Source: an uncultured Clostridia bacterium (GTDB lineage: Bacteria; Bacillota; Clostridia; Christensenellales; UBA1242). Taken from it: a DNA stretch of 64,000 nt. The notes beneath the pieces are model-generated. The model was not told the DNA's origin. It searched no databases and saw only the letters and a list, made by a program, of their open reading frames with translations. The stretch lies in assembly GCA_947625515.1 (NCBI GenBank), contig CANQOO010000003.1, positions 62,001 through 126,000 on the forward strand, read 5' to 3'. Shown here in pieces: positions 34,868-43,950 of this stretch; within the stretch, counting starts at the first letter, position 1; each line of letters opens with the position of its first letter. A program made the translations under genes and the position numbers.

Positions 34868-35887
34868 TTGGCTCATGCATACATGAGGAGTAGAATTTTG
34901 GAAAAAGCAAGCAAAAATTTCATATCCAACCTGAAAAAGCAAAAACGAGAAAACAAGTCTTTGCTTTTTTTGGATAACATCAAAATCATCAAGGACGCAC
35001 TTTCAAACAAAACAATTTTGCCAAAATGCATCCTGACAAGCCTGGACGAAGAGGCGTTTGATGCACTTGAAATTCTGCCAAACACTTTCAGACGTGCAGC
35101 TTTTGGCAATGCGTCAGGACAAGCAAATGGACAAAGTGACGGCACAAAAGCGGGGCGAATGAAAAGCGTCGTTTCAGAAGCCGTGCATTCAAAAAATGTT
35201 GACCCAAAAACTGAGCAGACTTGCAAGGCTCAAAACATTTCGTTTACAAAGCAAAGGGGTGAGCCTCAGAGCCTTTCGCAGGGACTTTCGTTTGAGGAGC
35301 AAATTCGTCTGATTGAACAGAGCGACGACTTGCCAATTTTTCGCGTTGACGAAAAAACAATCGAGCAACTTGCAGACACAAAAACACCACAGAAAGTATT
35401 ATGCATTGCATACTACACACAACATCTTGTGGATATTCCAAAACACAACTTTCTTGTGCTGGATGGCTTGCAAGACCCGGGAAATGTTGGCACGCTCATC
35501 CGAACCGCGAAGGCAAGCGGCTTTGAGGATGTCATTCTGGTGGAGTGCGTTCGCAAAAACAACGAAAAGCTTATTCGAAGTTCGGTTGGGGCAGTGCTTT
35601 CCAGCAATGTTATGGAGATGAGGCGACAAGAATTTGTCGAATTCGCCACCAAGAATGCTCTCAATCTTATCTGCTGCGACATGGATGGGCAAAGCATTTT
35701 TTCCTTTCAGCCGCAGGGGCGAGTTGGCGTTGTTGTTGGCAGCGAAGGACAGGGCGTCAGCAAGGAAATCCGCTCGCTTTGCCGTCACATGGTGAAAATT
35801 CCAATGTGCGAGGGGATTGAAAGTTTAAACGCTGGCGTCAGCGGCAGCATAATTATGTATGAAATAAACAAGAACAAATTTAATTAA
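34868..35887 (+). CDS. TrmH/SpoU-family RNA 2'-O-methyltransferase with insertions
   Basis: A SPOUT methyltransferase acting on rRNA or tRNA. C-terminal knot motifs: LDGLQDPGNVGTLIRTAKASGF, VVVGSEGQGVS and IPMCEGIESLNAGVSGSIIMYE. The N-terminal substrate domain (about 15-75, then 140-170) is interrupted by about 70 low-complexity, Ser/Gln/Lys-rich residues. Just before the knot, KVLCIAYYTQHLVDIP is encoded by a copy of the dispersed palindromic repeat. A TTG at 34898 with GAGGAG upstream may be the real start. Confidence 0.87.
   Translation: MAHAYMRSRILEKASKNFISNLKKQKRENKSLLFLDNIKIIKDALSNKTILPKCILTSLDEEAFDALEILPNTFRRAAFGNASGQANGQSDGTKAGRMKSVVSEAVHSKNVDPKTEQTCKAQNISFTKQRGEPQSLSQGLSFEEQIRLIEQSDDLPIFRVDEKTIEQLADTKTPQKVLCIAYYTQHLVDIPKHNFLVLDGLQDPGNVGTLIRTAKASGFEDVILVECVRKNNEKLIRSSVGAVLSSNVMEMRRQEFVEFATKNALNLICCDMDGQSIFSFQPQGRVGVVVGSEGQGVSKEIRSLCRHMVKIPMCEGIESLNAGVSGSIIMYEINKNKFN
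35386..35434. repeat. Dispersed palindromic repeat, copy 5, inside a coding sequence
   Basis: CACCACAGAAAGTATTATGC then ATTGCATACTACAC lies in the SpoU methyltransferase gene and is translated in frame between the two domains. Confidence 0.75.
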
Positions 35888-35915
35888 ATTTAAAAACCAT
35901 TCATGGCAATTTGTT

Positions 35916-35943
35916 TTGAAAAATTGTTGCCATGTGATATAAT
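35916..35943 (+). promoter_or_regulatory. Promoter of yebC
   Basis: TTGAAA, 16 bases, TATAAT. It overlaps a hairpin CATGGCAAT...ATTGTTGCCATG that could end transcription of the upstream methyltransferase gene. Confidence 0.6.
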
Positions 35944-36019
35944 TAAATTATAAGTGAAATTTTCAGAAATAAGTTTGATACAATTTCGAAGAATTGCTTA
36001 AAACAAAAAGGAGAAAACT

Positions 36020-36751
36020 ATGTCCGGACATTCAAAATGGCATAACATTCAGGCTAAAAAAGGTAAAACTGATGCCGCAAGAGGCAAAATTTTCACAAAA
36101 ATCGGCCGCGAAATCGCCGTGTGCGTTAAGCAGGGCGGCAGCGACCCGAATGTTAACAGTAAACTTAAAGACATAATCGCAAAGGCCAAGCAGAACAATA
36201 TGCCAAGCGACAACATTGAACGCTCCATCAAAAAAGCGGCGGGCGAACTTGGCGGCGTGAACTATGAGGCCATCACATATGAGGGCTACGGCGTGGGCGG
36301 CTCCGCTGTGATTGTGGAATGTTTGACTGACAACAAAAATCGCACCGCGGGCGATGTGCGTCACTCTTTTGATAAACATGGCGGCAGTTTGGGAAGCAAC
36401 GGCTGCGTTTCCTATCTTTTCAAACGCCAGGGCATTGTGGTTGTTGTGGATGTGAAGGACGCCGAGGCACTTATGCTTGACGCCATTGAACTTGGTGCGA
36501 CAGACGTTCAGGAAGATGAGGACAGCGTGGAGATTATCACTCCGGCAAACGAACATGGCAAAATGCACGAAGAGTTGGAAAAGAAGGGCTATCATGTTGT
36601 TTCCAGCGAAACCGCTCTTGTGCCAGACATGTATGTTGACCTGAGTGAAGACCAGCAAGCAAAATTCCAACGCATGCTTGACGCATTGGAAGATTTGGAC
36701 GACGTTCAGGAGGTCTATCACAACGTAAATCTTCCGGACGAGGAAGAATAA
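36020..36751 (+). CDS. YebC/PmpR family protein
   Basis: 243 residues beginning MSGHSKWHNIQAKKGKTDAARGKIFTKIGREI, the YebC signature, with YEGYGVGGSAVIVECLTDNKNRT and SLGSNGCVSYLF. The family is known as a transcription regulator and, more recently, as a factor relieving ribosome stalling at proline stretches. As in many bacteria it directly precedes ruvC, from which it is separated by a terminator. Confidence 0.96.
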   Translation: MSGHSKWHNIQAKKGKTDAARGKIFTKIGREIAVCVKQGGSDPNVNSKLKDIIAKAKQNNMPSDNIERSIKKAAGELGGVNYEAITYEGYGVGGSAVIVECLTDNKNRTAGDVRHSFDKHGGSLGSNGCVSYLFKRQGIVVVVDVKDAEALMLDAIELGATDVQEDEDSVEIITPANEHGKMHEELEKKGYHVVSSETALVPDMYVDLSEDQQAKFQRMLDALEDLDDVQEVYHNVNLPDEEE

Positions 36752-36778
36752 TCCAAGGCTTTGAGAACATTTTTTCAT

Positions 36779-36816
36779 ACACTCCGTTTTTATTTGACAA
36801 GGCGGGGTGTTTTTTA
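36779..36816 (+). terminator. Terminator of yebC overlapping the ruvC promoter
   Basis: ACACTCCG pairs with CGGGGTGT (one T-G pair), followed by six T; the 16-base loop contains the TTGACA of the next promoter. Confidence 0.75.
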
Positions 36817-36823
36817 TTAAAAT
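36794..36823 (+). promoter_or_regulatory. Promoter of ruvC, leaderless geometry
   Basis: TTGACA in the loop of the yebC terminator, 18 bases, TAAAAT. The ATG of ruvC starts seven bases after the -10 box, at the predicted transcription start, with no ribosome site. Confidence 0.65.
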
Positions 36824-36829
36824 GATATC

Positions 36830-37318
36830 ATGAGAATTTTAGGAATTGACCCAGGATATGGCATTGTGGGCTTTGGCATCATCGACACGCACAGAGATAA
36901 CGCCGTCGTGGACTATGGGGTGATTGAGACGCCTAAGGAAGAAAGCTTTCCAGTTCGACTGCAACGAATTGAGGAGAGTTTACGAGTGCTTTTCGAAAGA
37001 TACAGGCCGGACGAGGTGGCGATTGAAGAGCTTTTCTATTTCCGCAATCAAACCACCGTCATTCCAGTTGCGGAAGCCCGCGGGGTGATTGTGCTGACCG
37101 CCACGAAGCATTGCGAACGCATTTTTGAATACACTCCAATGCAAATCAAGCAGGCCTTGACAGGCAACGGCCGCGCGGACAAGAAACAGATGCAATTTAT
37201 GGTCAAGGCGGTGCTGGGGCTGGAAAAAATTCCAAAGCCGGACGATGCCGCGGATGCCCTTGCCGTCGCACTATGTCACAGTCAAATCAATCCAAGACTG
37301 AACGACAATATGATTTAA
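36830..37318 (+). CDS. ruvC: Holliday junction resolvase RuvC
   Basis: The endonuclease that cuts Holliday junctions. Acidic catalytic residues are visible in RILGIDPGYGIVGFG, VAIEELFY and DDAADALAVALCH. 162 residues. First gene of ruvC-ruvA-ruvB, with larger spacers than usual. Confidence 0.97.
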   Translation: MRILGIDPGYGIVGFGIIDTHRDNAVVDYGVIETPKEESFPVRLQRIEESLRVLFERYRPDEVAIEELFYFRNQTTVIPVAEARGVIVLTATKHCERIFEYTPMQIKQALTGNGRADKKQMQFMVKAVLGLEKIPKPDDAADALAVALCHSQINPRLNDNMI

Positions 37319-37490
37319 AACCCCGTTTCTTATGAGGTTGCTTCATTTTTGAAGTTTCATAATTTTAGAAATTACATAATTTGTGAAACTACATAATTTG
37401 AAGTTACATAATTGAAGAAAAATTCGGATAATGCGATATAAGCCAAAATTTGTTACAAGGCGGAAATCAACAAAAAAAGGATGAACAAAA

Positions 37491-38090
37491 ATGATATCAT
37501 TTCTTGTCGGAACTATTGAAGAAAAAAATGAAAATTTGCTTGTGTTGGACGTGAATGGCGTGGGCTATGAGATGACAATTTCCAACAACACACTTGCAAG
37601 TTTGCCCATGGAAGGGGAAACTGTGAAAGTTTTAACATATCTGCAAGTGAGCGAAAATGTGGGAGTATGCCTGTATGGTTTTGCAACGGCAGAAGAAAAG
37701 GCGATGTTCGAAAAACTCATCACCGTCTCTGGAATTGGCCCAAAAAGTGCCATTGCTGTGCTTTCCGGCGTGAAACTTTCCGAACTTATGACCGCCATCG
37801 CAAGCGGAGATTCAACCGCACTTTCCAAAGTGAAGGGGCTTGGCAAGAAAAGTGCGGAACGCATTTGCCTGGAACTGAAAGATAAAATCACCGCCGTTTC
37901 GCTGGGCGGATTTGACGATTTGCCGCTGATGGAAAATATCAACGAGGGCGTTTTGAACGACGCCGTGCAGACTTTGATAAGTTTGGGCGTCAATAAAAAC
38001 GAAGCATATCGTCTTGCACGCAGCAAAATGACCGAAAATTGTACCGCAGAAGAAATCATCCTGAAAGTGCTCAAAGAATATGGAAAATAA
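37491..38090 (+). CDS. ruvA: Holliday junction DNA helicase subunit RuvA
   Basis: RuvA tetramers hold the junction for RuvB. N-terminal OB fold (MISFLVGTIEEKNENLLVLDVNGVGYEM), two helix-hairpin-helix motifs (TVSGIGPKSAIAVLSG and KVKGLGKKSAERICLEL) and the C-terminal RuvB-binding domain with ISLGVNKNEAYRLA. 199 residues. Confidence 0.97.
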   Translation: MISFLVGTIEEKNENLLVLDVNGVGYEMTISNNTLASLPMEGETVKVLTYLQVSENVGVCLYGFATAEEKAMFEKLITVSGIGPKSAIAVLSGVKLSELMTAIASGDSTALSKVKGLGKKSAERICLELKDKITAVSLGGFDDLPLMENINEGVLNDAVQTLISLGVNKNEAYRLARSKMTENCTAEEIILKVLKEYGK

Positions 38091-38114
38091 CATTAATCCA
38101 AAACACAAAATAAA

Positions 38115-38180
38115 GCGTAGTATGCATGCATAATACACCAATATTGGTGTGATATGCAAATTATACTGCATTTGGTGTGT
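38115..38180. repeat. Dispersed palindromic repeat, copy 6
   Basis: GTAGTATGCATGCATAATACACCAATATTGGTGTGATATGCA: the core palindrome followed by a CACCAATATTGGTG hairpin, i.e. the family in reverse orientation, then a further GCATTTGGTGTG. Confidence 0.85.
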
Positions 38181-38297
38181 TTAAGCAAATTATACTGTCA
38201 TAATGATTTTGAATAATGTAAGCAAAAGAATTTCTTAATTCAATTAAAGCAAAATTAAGATTTGTTTAATACAAAATTAATTTTAAAAGGAAAGGGT

Positions 38298-39302
38298 ATG
38301 GAAGACAGGTTCATCACAAGCTCCAAAAATTGGACGGACGCCGAGATTGAAAATTCACTCAGGCCGACGGCACTGACGCAGTATGTGGGGCAAAGCAAGG
38401 TTAAACAGAGTTTGCAGGTGTATATTCAGGCGGCGAAAACTCGAAAAGATGCACTGGACCATGTGCTTTTGTATGGTCCTCCGGGGCTTGGCAAGACGAC
38501 GCTTGCACATATTATTGCAAACGAACTGGGCTCTCAGTTTAAGGTGACATCTGGCCCGGCGATTGAGCATGCTGCCGACCTTGCGGCAATTCTCACAAAT
38601 CTTGGCAAGAACGACGTGCTTTTTATTGACGAAATTCACCGCCTGAACAAGAGCGTTGAGGAAATTTTATATCCTGCCATGGAGGATTTTGCACTGGACT
38701 TTATCGTCGGCAAAGGGCCTTCGGCGAAAAATATGCGGCTTAAAATTCAGCCTTTCACGCTGATTGGTGCCACCACCAAGGCGGGCATGCTGACGGGCCC
38801 ACTGCGTGACAGATTTGGTGTGATTTGCCGTTTGGAACTTTATGAGCCGCAAGAGCTTCAAGAAATCATCACGCGTTCGGCGGGGATTTTGAAAATCGAC
38901 ATTGACCCCGAAGCAAGCCTGGACATCGCAAAACGCTCGCGAGGCACGCCGCGAATCGCAAACAGGCTTCTTAAACGTGTGCGTGACTATGCTGAGGTTT
39001 TGGGCTCCGGCAAAATCACTAAACAAATCACTGACCAGGCACTTTCAAAAATGGAAATTGACGACCTAGGGCTGGATTTCATCGACCGCAAAATTTTGGA
39101 CAGCATCATCAACAAGTTCGGCGGCGGCCCTGTGGGTTTGGAAACGCTTGCCGCAACAATTTGTGAGGACAGTGGAACTATTGAGGACGTCTATGAGCCA
39201 TATCTTTTGCAACTTGGCTTCATCGCACGCACTCCACGTGGGCGAATTGCACTTGAAAACGCTTATAAGCATTTGGGGCTTGATGTGCCAGAGCATCAGT
39301 GA
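38298..39302 (+). CDS. ruvB: Holliday junction DNA helicase RuvB
   Basis: The AAA+ motor of branch migration. Walker [14 protein letters not shown], Walker [12 protein letters not shown], sensor 1 [18 protein letters not shown] and the winged-helix C terminus ending [15 protein letters not shown] 38298 follows AAAGGAAAGG; the track start at 38262 adds unrelated residues. 334 residues. Confidence 0.97.
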   Translation: MEDRFITSSKNWTDAEIENSLRPTALTQYVGQSKVKQSLQVYIQAAKTRKDALDHVLLYGPPGLGKTTLAHIIANELGSQFKVTSGPAIEHAADLAAILTNLGKNDVLFIDEIHRLNKSVEEILYPAMEDFALDFIVGKGPSAKNMRLKIQPFTLIGATTKAGMLTGPLRDRFGVICRLELYEPQELQEIITRSAGILKIDIDPEASLDIAKRSRGTPRIANRLLKRVRDYAEVLGSGKITKQITDQALSKMEIDDLGLDFIDRKILDSIINKFGGGPVGLETLAATICEDSGTIEDVYEPYLLQLGFIARTPRGRIALENAYKHLGLDVPEHQ

Positions 39303-39321
39303 TGCAAAAATTTTTGGAAGA

Positions 39322-39375
39322 TTGCATTGCACTATACAAAGTGTAATATGCACGCATAATACACCACATATTGTA
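39322..39375. repeat. Dispersed palindromic repeat, copy 7
   Basis: GCACTATACAAAGTGTAATATGCACGCATAATACACCACATATTG between ruvB and queA; the core is GTAATATGCA-CGCATAATAC. Confidence 0.75.
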
Positions 39376-39464
39376 GAAAAACTCTAATGCGAAAAATCGC
39401 TAACTAAATAAGAAAATTCTGAAACAAACGCTGCTAGTAAGCACTAATATGGAAACTAAAAATA

Positions 39465-40556
39465 ATGGAAGAAAACAGAAACCTTTTGAGAAGCACATAT
39501 TTTTATGACCTGCCAAGCGAGTTGATTGCTCAGACGCCGATTGAGCCACGCGACCACTCGCGACTTTTTTGCTATAATCGCAAGACAGGCAAGATTTTGC
39601 ACAAACACTTTTATGATATTTTGGACTTTCTTCATGCCGGCGACGTGCTTGTGGTCAACAATACCAAGGTTTTGCCGGCACGCCTTTTTGGATTTAAGTC
39701 CAGCACGGGAGCAAAAATTGAGGTGCTTTTGCAAAAACGTATCGACCTCAAAAATTGGGAAGTAATCACCAAGCCTGCCAAGCGTTTAGACATCGGCACC
39801 GAGGTGGTGTTCAATGAAAACATCAAGTGCGTTGTCACCGAAAAAGGGGATTATGGTGCCTGCAAAATTCGTTTCGAATTCTCGCCAAACAAAACATTTG
39901 AAGAGCATTTGATGGAGATTGGCACCATGCCGCTGCCGCCATACATCAAGGAAAAACTGAAAAATCGCGACCGCTATCAGACAGTGTATGCCAAAGTTGA
40001 GGGTTCCAGTGCCGCTCCGACGGCTGGGCTTCATTTCACGCCCGAACTTCTGCAAAAAATTCGCGAAAAGGGCGTGGAAATTTGCGAGGTGCTGCTGCAT
40101 GTGGGACTAGGCACTTTCCGCCCAGTGAAGGAGGACAACATCCAAAATCACGAGATGCACAGCGAATATTTTGAAATTTCGCCTGAGGTCGCGGAAAAAA
40201 TTAACAAGGCCAAAAAAGAGGGGCGAAGGATTATTGCCGTCGGCACAACTTCGGTGCGAGTGCTGGAAAGCGGTGCGGCTTTGCGAAGCGAAGTTGAAGG
40301 AAGCGACATTGAAAAAGATAAGGGAAATTATGTTCTCATTCCGCAAAAACGTGAGACAAAAATTTTCATCTATCCGCCATACAAATTCAAAATGGTGGAC
40401 GCTCTCATCACCAATTTCCATCTGCCGGAAAGCACGCTTATCATGCTTGTTTCGGCATTTGTGGGCGACATCGACAAAACTTTGGCACTTTATGAAACCG
40501 CCGTGCAGGAAAAATATCGTTTCTTTTCTTTCGGCGATGCCATGTTTTTGGAGTGA
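39465..40556 (+). CDS. queA: tRNA preQ1(34) S-adenosylmethionine ribosyltransferase-isomerase
   Basis: It transfers ribose from SAM to make epoxyqueuosine in tRNA. Family motifs: FYDLPSELIAQTPIEPRDHSRLF, GDVLVVNNTKVLPARLFG, GSSAAPTAGLHFTPELL and TLIMLVSAFVG. 363 residues, somewhat above the usual 340-350. It precedes tgt, the other queuosine gene, as is common. Confidence 0.96.
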   Translation: MEENRNLLRSTYFYDLPSELIAQTPIEPRDHSRLFCYNRKTGKILHKHFYDILDFLHAGDVLVVNNTKVLPARLFGFKSSTGAKIEVLLQKRIDLKNWEVITKPAKRLDIGTEVVFNENIKCVVTEKGDYGACKIRFEFSPNKTFEEHLMEIGTMPLPPYIKEKLKNRDRYQTVYAKVEGSSAAPTAGLHFTPELLQKIREKGVEICEVLLHVGLGTFRPVKEDNIQNHEMHSEYFEISPEVAEKINKAKKEGRRIIAVGTTSVRVLESGAALRSEVEGSDIEKDKGNYVLIPQKRETKIFIYPPYKFKMVDALITNFHLPESTLIMLVSAFVGDIDKTLALYETAVQEKYRFFSFGDAMFLE

Positions 40557-40707
40557 CTCCTCCGCTTGGGCAACGCTGCCGCTCACGGCAATTTTTTGAA
40601 AAGATAAGATATTTTAAACATTTAAAAAATATGTAAACAACTTTGAAGCACGTAAAACATAATCTAAAAAATGTCAATAAAAAACATGCAAAGTGCCAAG
40701 AATTTAA

Positions 40708-41883
<1,176 letters not shown>

Positions 41884-41929
41884 AAGAAAAAAGAATTATA
41901 GATATAGACGATTAAAACAAAAAGCAATA

Positions 41930-42464
41930 AAAAATGGACTTTTTGCATATATCGTAGGAAGAAGTTTTTACAGCCAAGAAAATGGCTGCAAACAAGACTT
42001 TGCGGAATCTTTTAAATGGAATAAATACGGATTTGAAACTCTTCACGACCCGCGATGTCAATATGGTTATGCAATGTTTTATTATGACGATGGCGAAAGT
42101 GAACCAGAAGGTGTAGTCGAAAAAGATAATGATTATGCAAACAAACTTTTTGCCGATGCTTATGCAAAACTGAAAAACTTGGCAAAGAATGACATGTATG
42201 CCAATTTCATTTTAGGAGCGTATCATAACTATGAAATTGGCGGGAAGAAGAAAGATTTTTCATGTGCCATAAAATTTATAAGAAAAAGTGCGGATTTGGG
42301 TCATTCAGGGGCTTGCTATGATATGGGCAAATTTTACAAGGAGGGCACGGGGTTAAAAAAATGAGTGCTTAAGCCTCAAATATTTTAAAAAAGCTGCACA
42401 ACTTGGCAACATTAGGGCAGAAGAAGAAATTAAAAACTTTGATAATAGAGAAAAATCCAATTAA
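41930..42464 (+). pseudogene. Sel1-repeat protein, frameshifted and without a clear start
   Basis: The first frame reads NGLFAYIVGRSFYSQENGC, then Sel1-like repeats (NFILGAYHNYEIGGKKKD; CAIKFIRKSADLGHSGACYDMGKFYKEGTG) and stops at 42363. The repeat continues one frame over as KNECLSLKYFKKAAQLGNIRAEEE to a stop at 42464. The break is at a run of seven A (about 42355-42361): one more A would restore the frame. No good start codon is seen after tgt. It is a decaying gene or one using slippage at the A run. Confidence 0.7.
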
Positions 42465-42533
42465 TTCATTCAAATTAATTCATTCAAATTTTTTGGGAGG
42501 GCGTTCTGATTTTGATGATATTTTACAATTCAC

Positions 42534-42555
42534 ATCTATTCGCAAAAGACAGGTT
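42534..42555. repeat. Left 22-bp direct repeat of the prophage (attL)
   Basis: A 22-bp sequence containing CTATTCGCAAAAGACAGG is repeated exactly at 47719-47740. The two copies are 5,185 bp apart, the size of a gokushovirus genome, and bracket all phage genes. Confidence 0.85.
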
Positions 42556-42566
42556 AGGCAAATGTA

Positions 42567-42580
42567 TACGCAAGTATGCA
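42567..42580 (+). promoter_or_regulatory. Putative operator half-site at the left end of the prophage
   Basis: TACGCAAGTATGCA matches the right half (TACGCGAGTATTA) of the dyad at the repressor promoter in 10 of the first 11 positions, and GTATACGC is shared. The left half is degenerate. It sits between attL and the first phage gene, followed by the perfect A/T palindrome TTTTTTTAATTAAAAAAA (42581-42598). Confidence 0.5.
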
Positions 42581-42611
42581 TTTTTTTAATTAAAAAAACG
42601 GGAGGGGAGTA

Positions 42612-42941
42612 ATGGTAAACGATGCCACATTTTGGACAACTATTGCTTCGGCAGCAGTTGGAATTGTTATGTCTGTTGTATCTGTTCTCATCAACAAGAA
42701 AAAGAATAAATCTCAAAAATTGGTGGAGCTGGCTAAAATTGCTCAAAAACTGCCTGAGTTTATTTCTGAAGCTGAAAACATCTTTGGGGCTGGGAATGGA
42801 GCAGCTAAACTGACTTACGTGCTCAACAAGGTGCAAATCGAATGTTTGAAAAACAATGTCGAATTCAATGAAGAACAATTCAAGGGCGAAATCGAGAACA
42901 TTTTGAGCACACCAGAAAAGAAGGTGCCGAATGCTGACTAA
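42612..42941 (+). CDS. Phage small membrane protein, possible holin
   Basis: 109 residues: one membrane span near the N terminus (TIASAAVGIVMSVVSVLI), then KKKNK and an amphipathic helical region ending AAKLTYVLNKVQIECLKNNV. The layout recalls LLH-type holins of Gram-positive phages, but I cannot confirm homology. A holin would be unusual in a microvirus. GGGAGGGGAG is a very strong ribosome site; it is the first gene of the phage operon. Confidence 0.5.
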   Translation: MVNDATFWTTIASAAVGIVMSVVSVLINKKKNKSQKLVELAKIAQKLPEFISEAENIFGAGNGAAKLTYVLNKVQIECLKNNVEFNEEQFKGEIENILSTPEKKVPNAD

Positions 42942-43020
42942 GAAAAAGCTTAAAGAACAAATCGACGAACTCAACAAAGAGATAAAAATCTTAAAAATGA
43001 TTATCAATTCAATCAAATAA
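42931..43020 (+). CDS. 29-residue phage coiled-coil ORF
   Basis: MLTKKKLKEQIDELNKEIKI and nine more residues: heptad-spaced hydrophobics suggest a short coiled coil. It overlaps the end of the previous gene by 11 bases and ends just before the ribosome site of the next. The upstream AAGGTG could serve as ribosome site. Too short for the ORF track; real but unproven. Confidence 0.45.
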   Translation: MLTKKKLKEQIDELNKEIKILKMIINSIK

Positions 43021-43030
43021 AGGAGAAAAA

Positions 43031-43150
43031 ATGAAAAAACGAAAAATGACAAACAAATCGCGTGACCGTGCAGTATTTGAAGTCACGGCCAACAAAATTC
43101 ACAAGAAAAATCTTGACACAAGTTATCCAAAAGGAGGAATTAGATTATGA
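43031..43150 (+). CDS. Gokushovirus ORF8-like small basic protein
   Basis: 39 residues: MKKRKMTNKSRDRAVFEVTA, NKIHKKN and the terminal GGIRL. The pattern of an ANK.HKKN segment followed by GGIR at the C terminus is that of the ORF8 DNA-binding/packaging protein of chlamydiaphage-type gokushoviruses. AAGGAG upstream, and an ATGA overlap with VP5. Missed by the ORF track because of its length. Confidence 0.8.
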   Translation: MKKRKMTNKSRDRAVFEVTANKIHKKNLDTSYPKGGIRL

Positions 43151-43398
43151 AACTTGAAATGTTTGCAGTTAAAGATGCAGTGCAAGGGGAGATGATGAAC
43201 CCATTTTTGCTGAGAAACAAAGAAGAAGCAAAAAGAACTTTCAAAGCAGCTGTAAATTCCGGAAAGGACAGCAACATCTGCATTTACTACAAGGACATGC
43301 AGTTATACAGCCTGGGGGAATATGACTCAATCACCGGCGAAATCACATCCAATGTCGAATATGTTTGCAGTGGCTTGGATGTAAAAGAGGAGGAATAA
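43147..43398 (+). CDS. Gokushovirus VP5-like nonstructural protein
   Basis: 83 residues with the VP5 pattern: MKLEMFAVKDAV, N.EEAKRTFKAAVNSG and LYSLGEYDSITGEI. In gokushoviruses VP5 is thought to help switch to single-strand synthesis, by analogy with phiX174 protein C. It overlaps the ORF8-like gene and is followed at once by VP3. Confidence 0.85.
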   Translation: MKLEMFAVKDAVQGEMMNPFLLRNKEEAKRTFKAAVNSGKDSNICIYYKDMQLYSLGEYDSITGEITSNVEYVCSGLDVKEEE

Positions 43399-43950
43399 AT
43401 GACAGAATTTAAAAGTTTTGTAAATCCACACGAGCCTCACAAATTTGCTGAGGGCGGATTCAAGGAAACAGTAGACGTGTATGAAGACATAATCAATACG
43501 AAGACTGGAAAGCTTGAAACAAAGAAAACGAAAGAGGAAAATTTCTACTCGAAAATTCAAGAAATGAAAGACAGCCAAACTTTGGAAAACATCTTGAAAC
43601 GATACAACATCGACCTCAATGAAAGACATATCACGGAAATCAATGACGAAATCGTTGATATGACCAACATTCCAGAGGACTTGATTGAAACATATGCTCT
43701 TTCGAAAAAGCTGGAAACAATATTCAACGAATCGAGTGTGCAAATCAAAAATCACTTCGGAGATTTTGCAGGATTCTTGAAAAGCTTTCAAAGTGGGAAG
43801 TTGCAAAGCGAGCTGCAAGCTCTAAGCACAAAACCAAGGATGCAAGAGGCACAGGTGACTGAACAAGTGACACAAGGTCAAGCACAACCACAACCAGCAC
43901 AACAAGTGCAACAAAATCAACCAGCACAAGGAGGATTAATATATGGCTGA
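43399..43950 (+). CDS. VP3 internal scaffolding protein
   Basis: 183 residues, acidic and helical, with a Gln/Pro-rich tail (QGQAQPQPAQQVQQNQPAQ). Position between VP5 and VP1 and content (SFVNPHEPHKFAEGGFKETVDVYEDI; ILKRYNIDL) fit the gokushovirus internal scaffold used for procapsid assembly. Its end overlaps VP1 by eight bases. Confidence 0.85.
   Translation: MTEFKSFVNPHEPHKFAEGGFKETVDVYEDIINTKTGKLETKKTKEENFYSKIQEMKDSQTLENILKRYNIDLNERHITEINDEIVDMTNIPEDLIETYALSKKLETIFNESSVQIKNHFGDFAGFLKSFQSGKLQSELQALSTKPRMQEAQVTEQVTQGQAQPQPAQQVQQNQPAQGGLIYG

Noticed and set aside
42534-42555. Canonical dif site at the prophage edge
   Set aside because: Compared from memory with E. coli and B. subtilis dif, the arms do not match; kept as a direct repeat of unknown recombinase.
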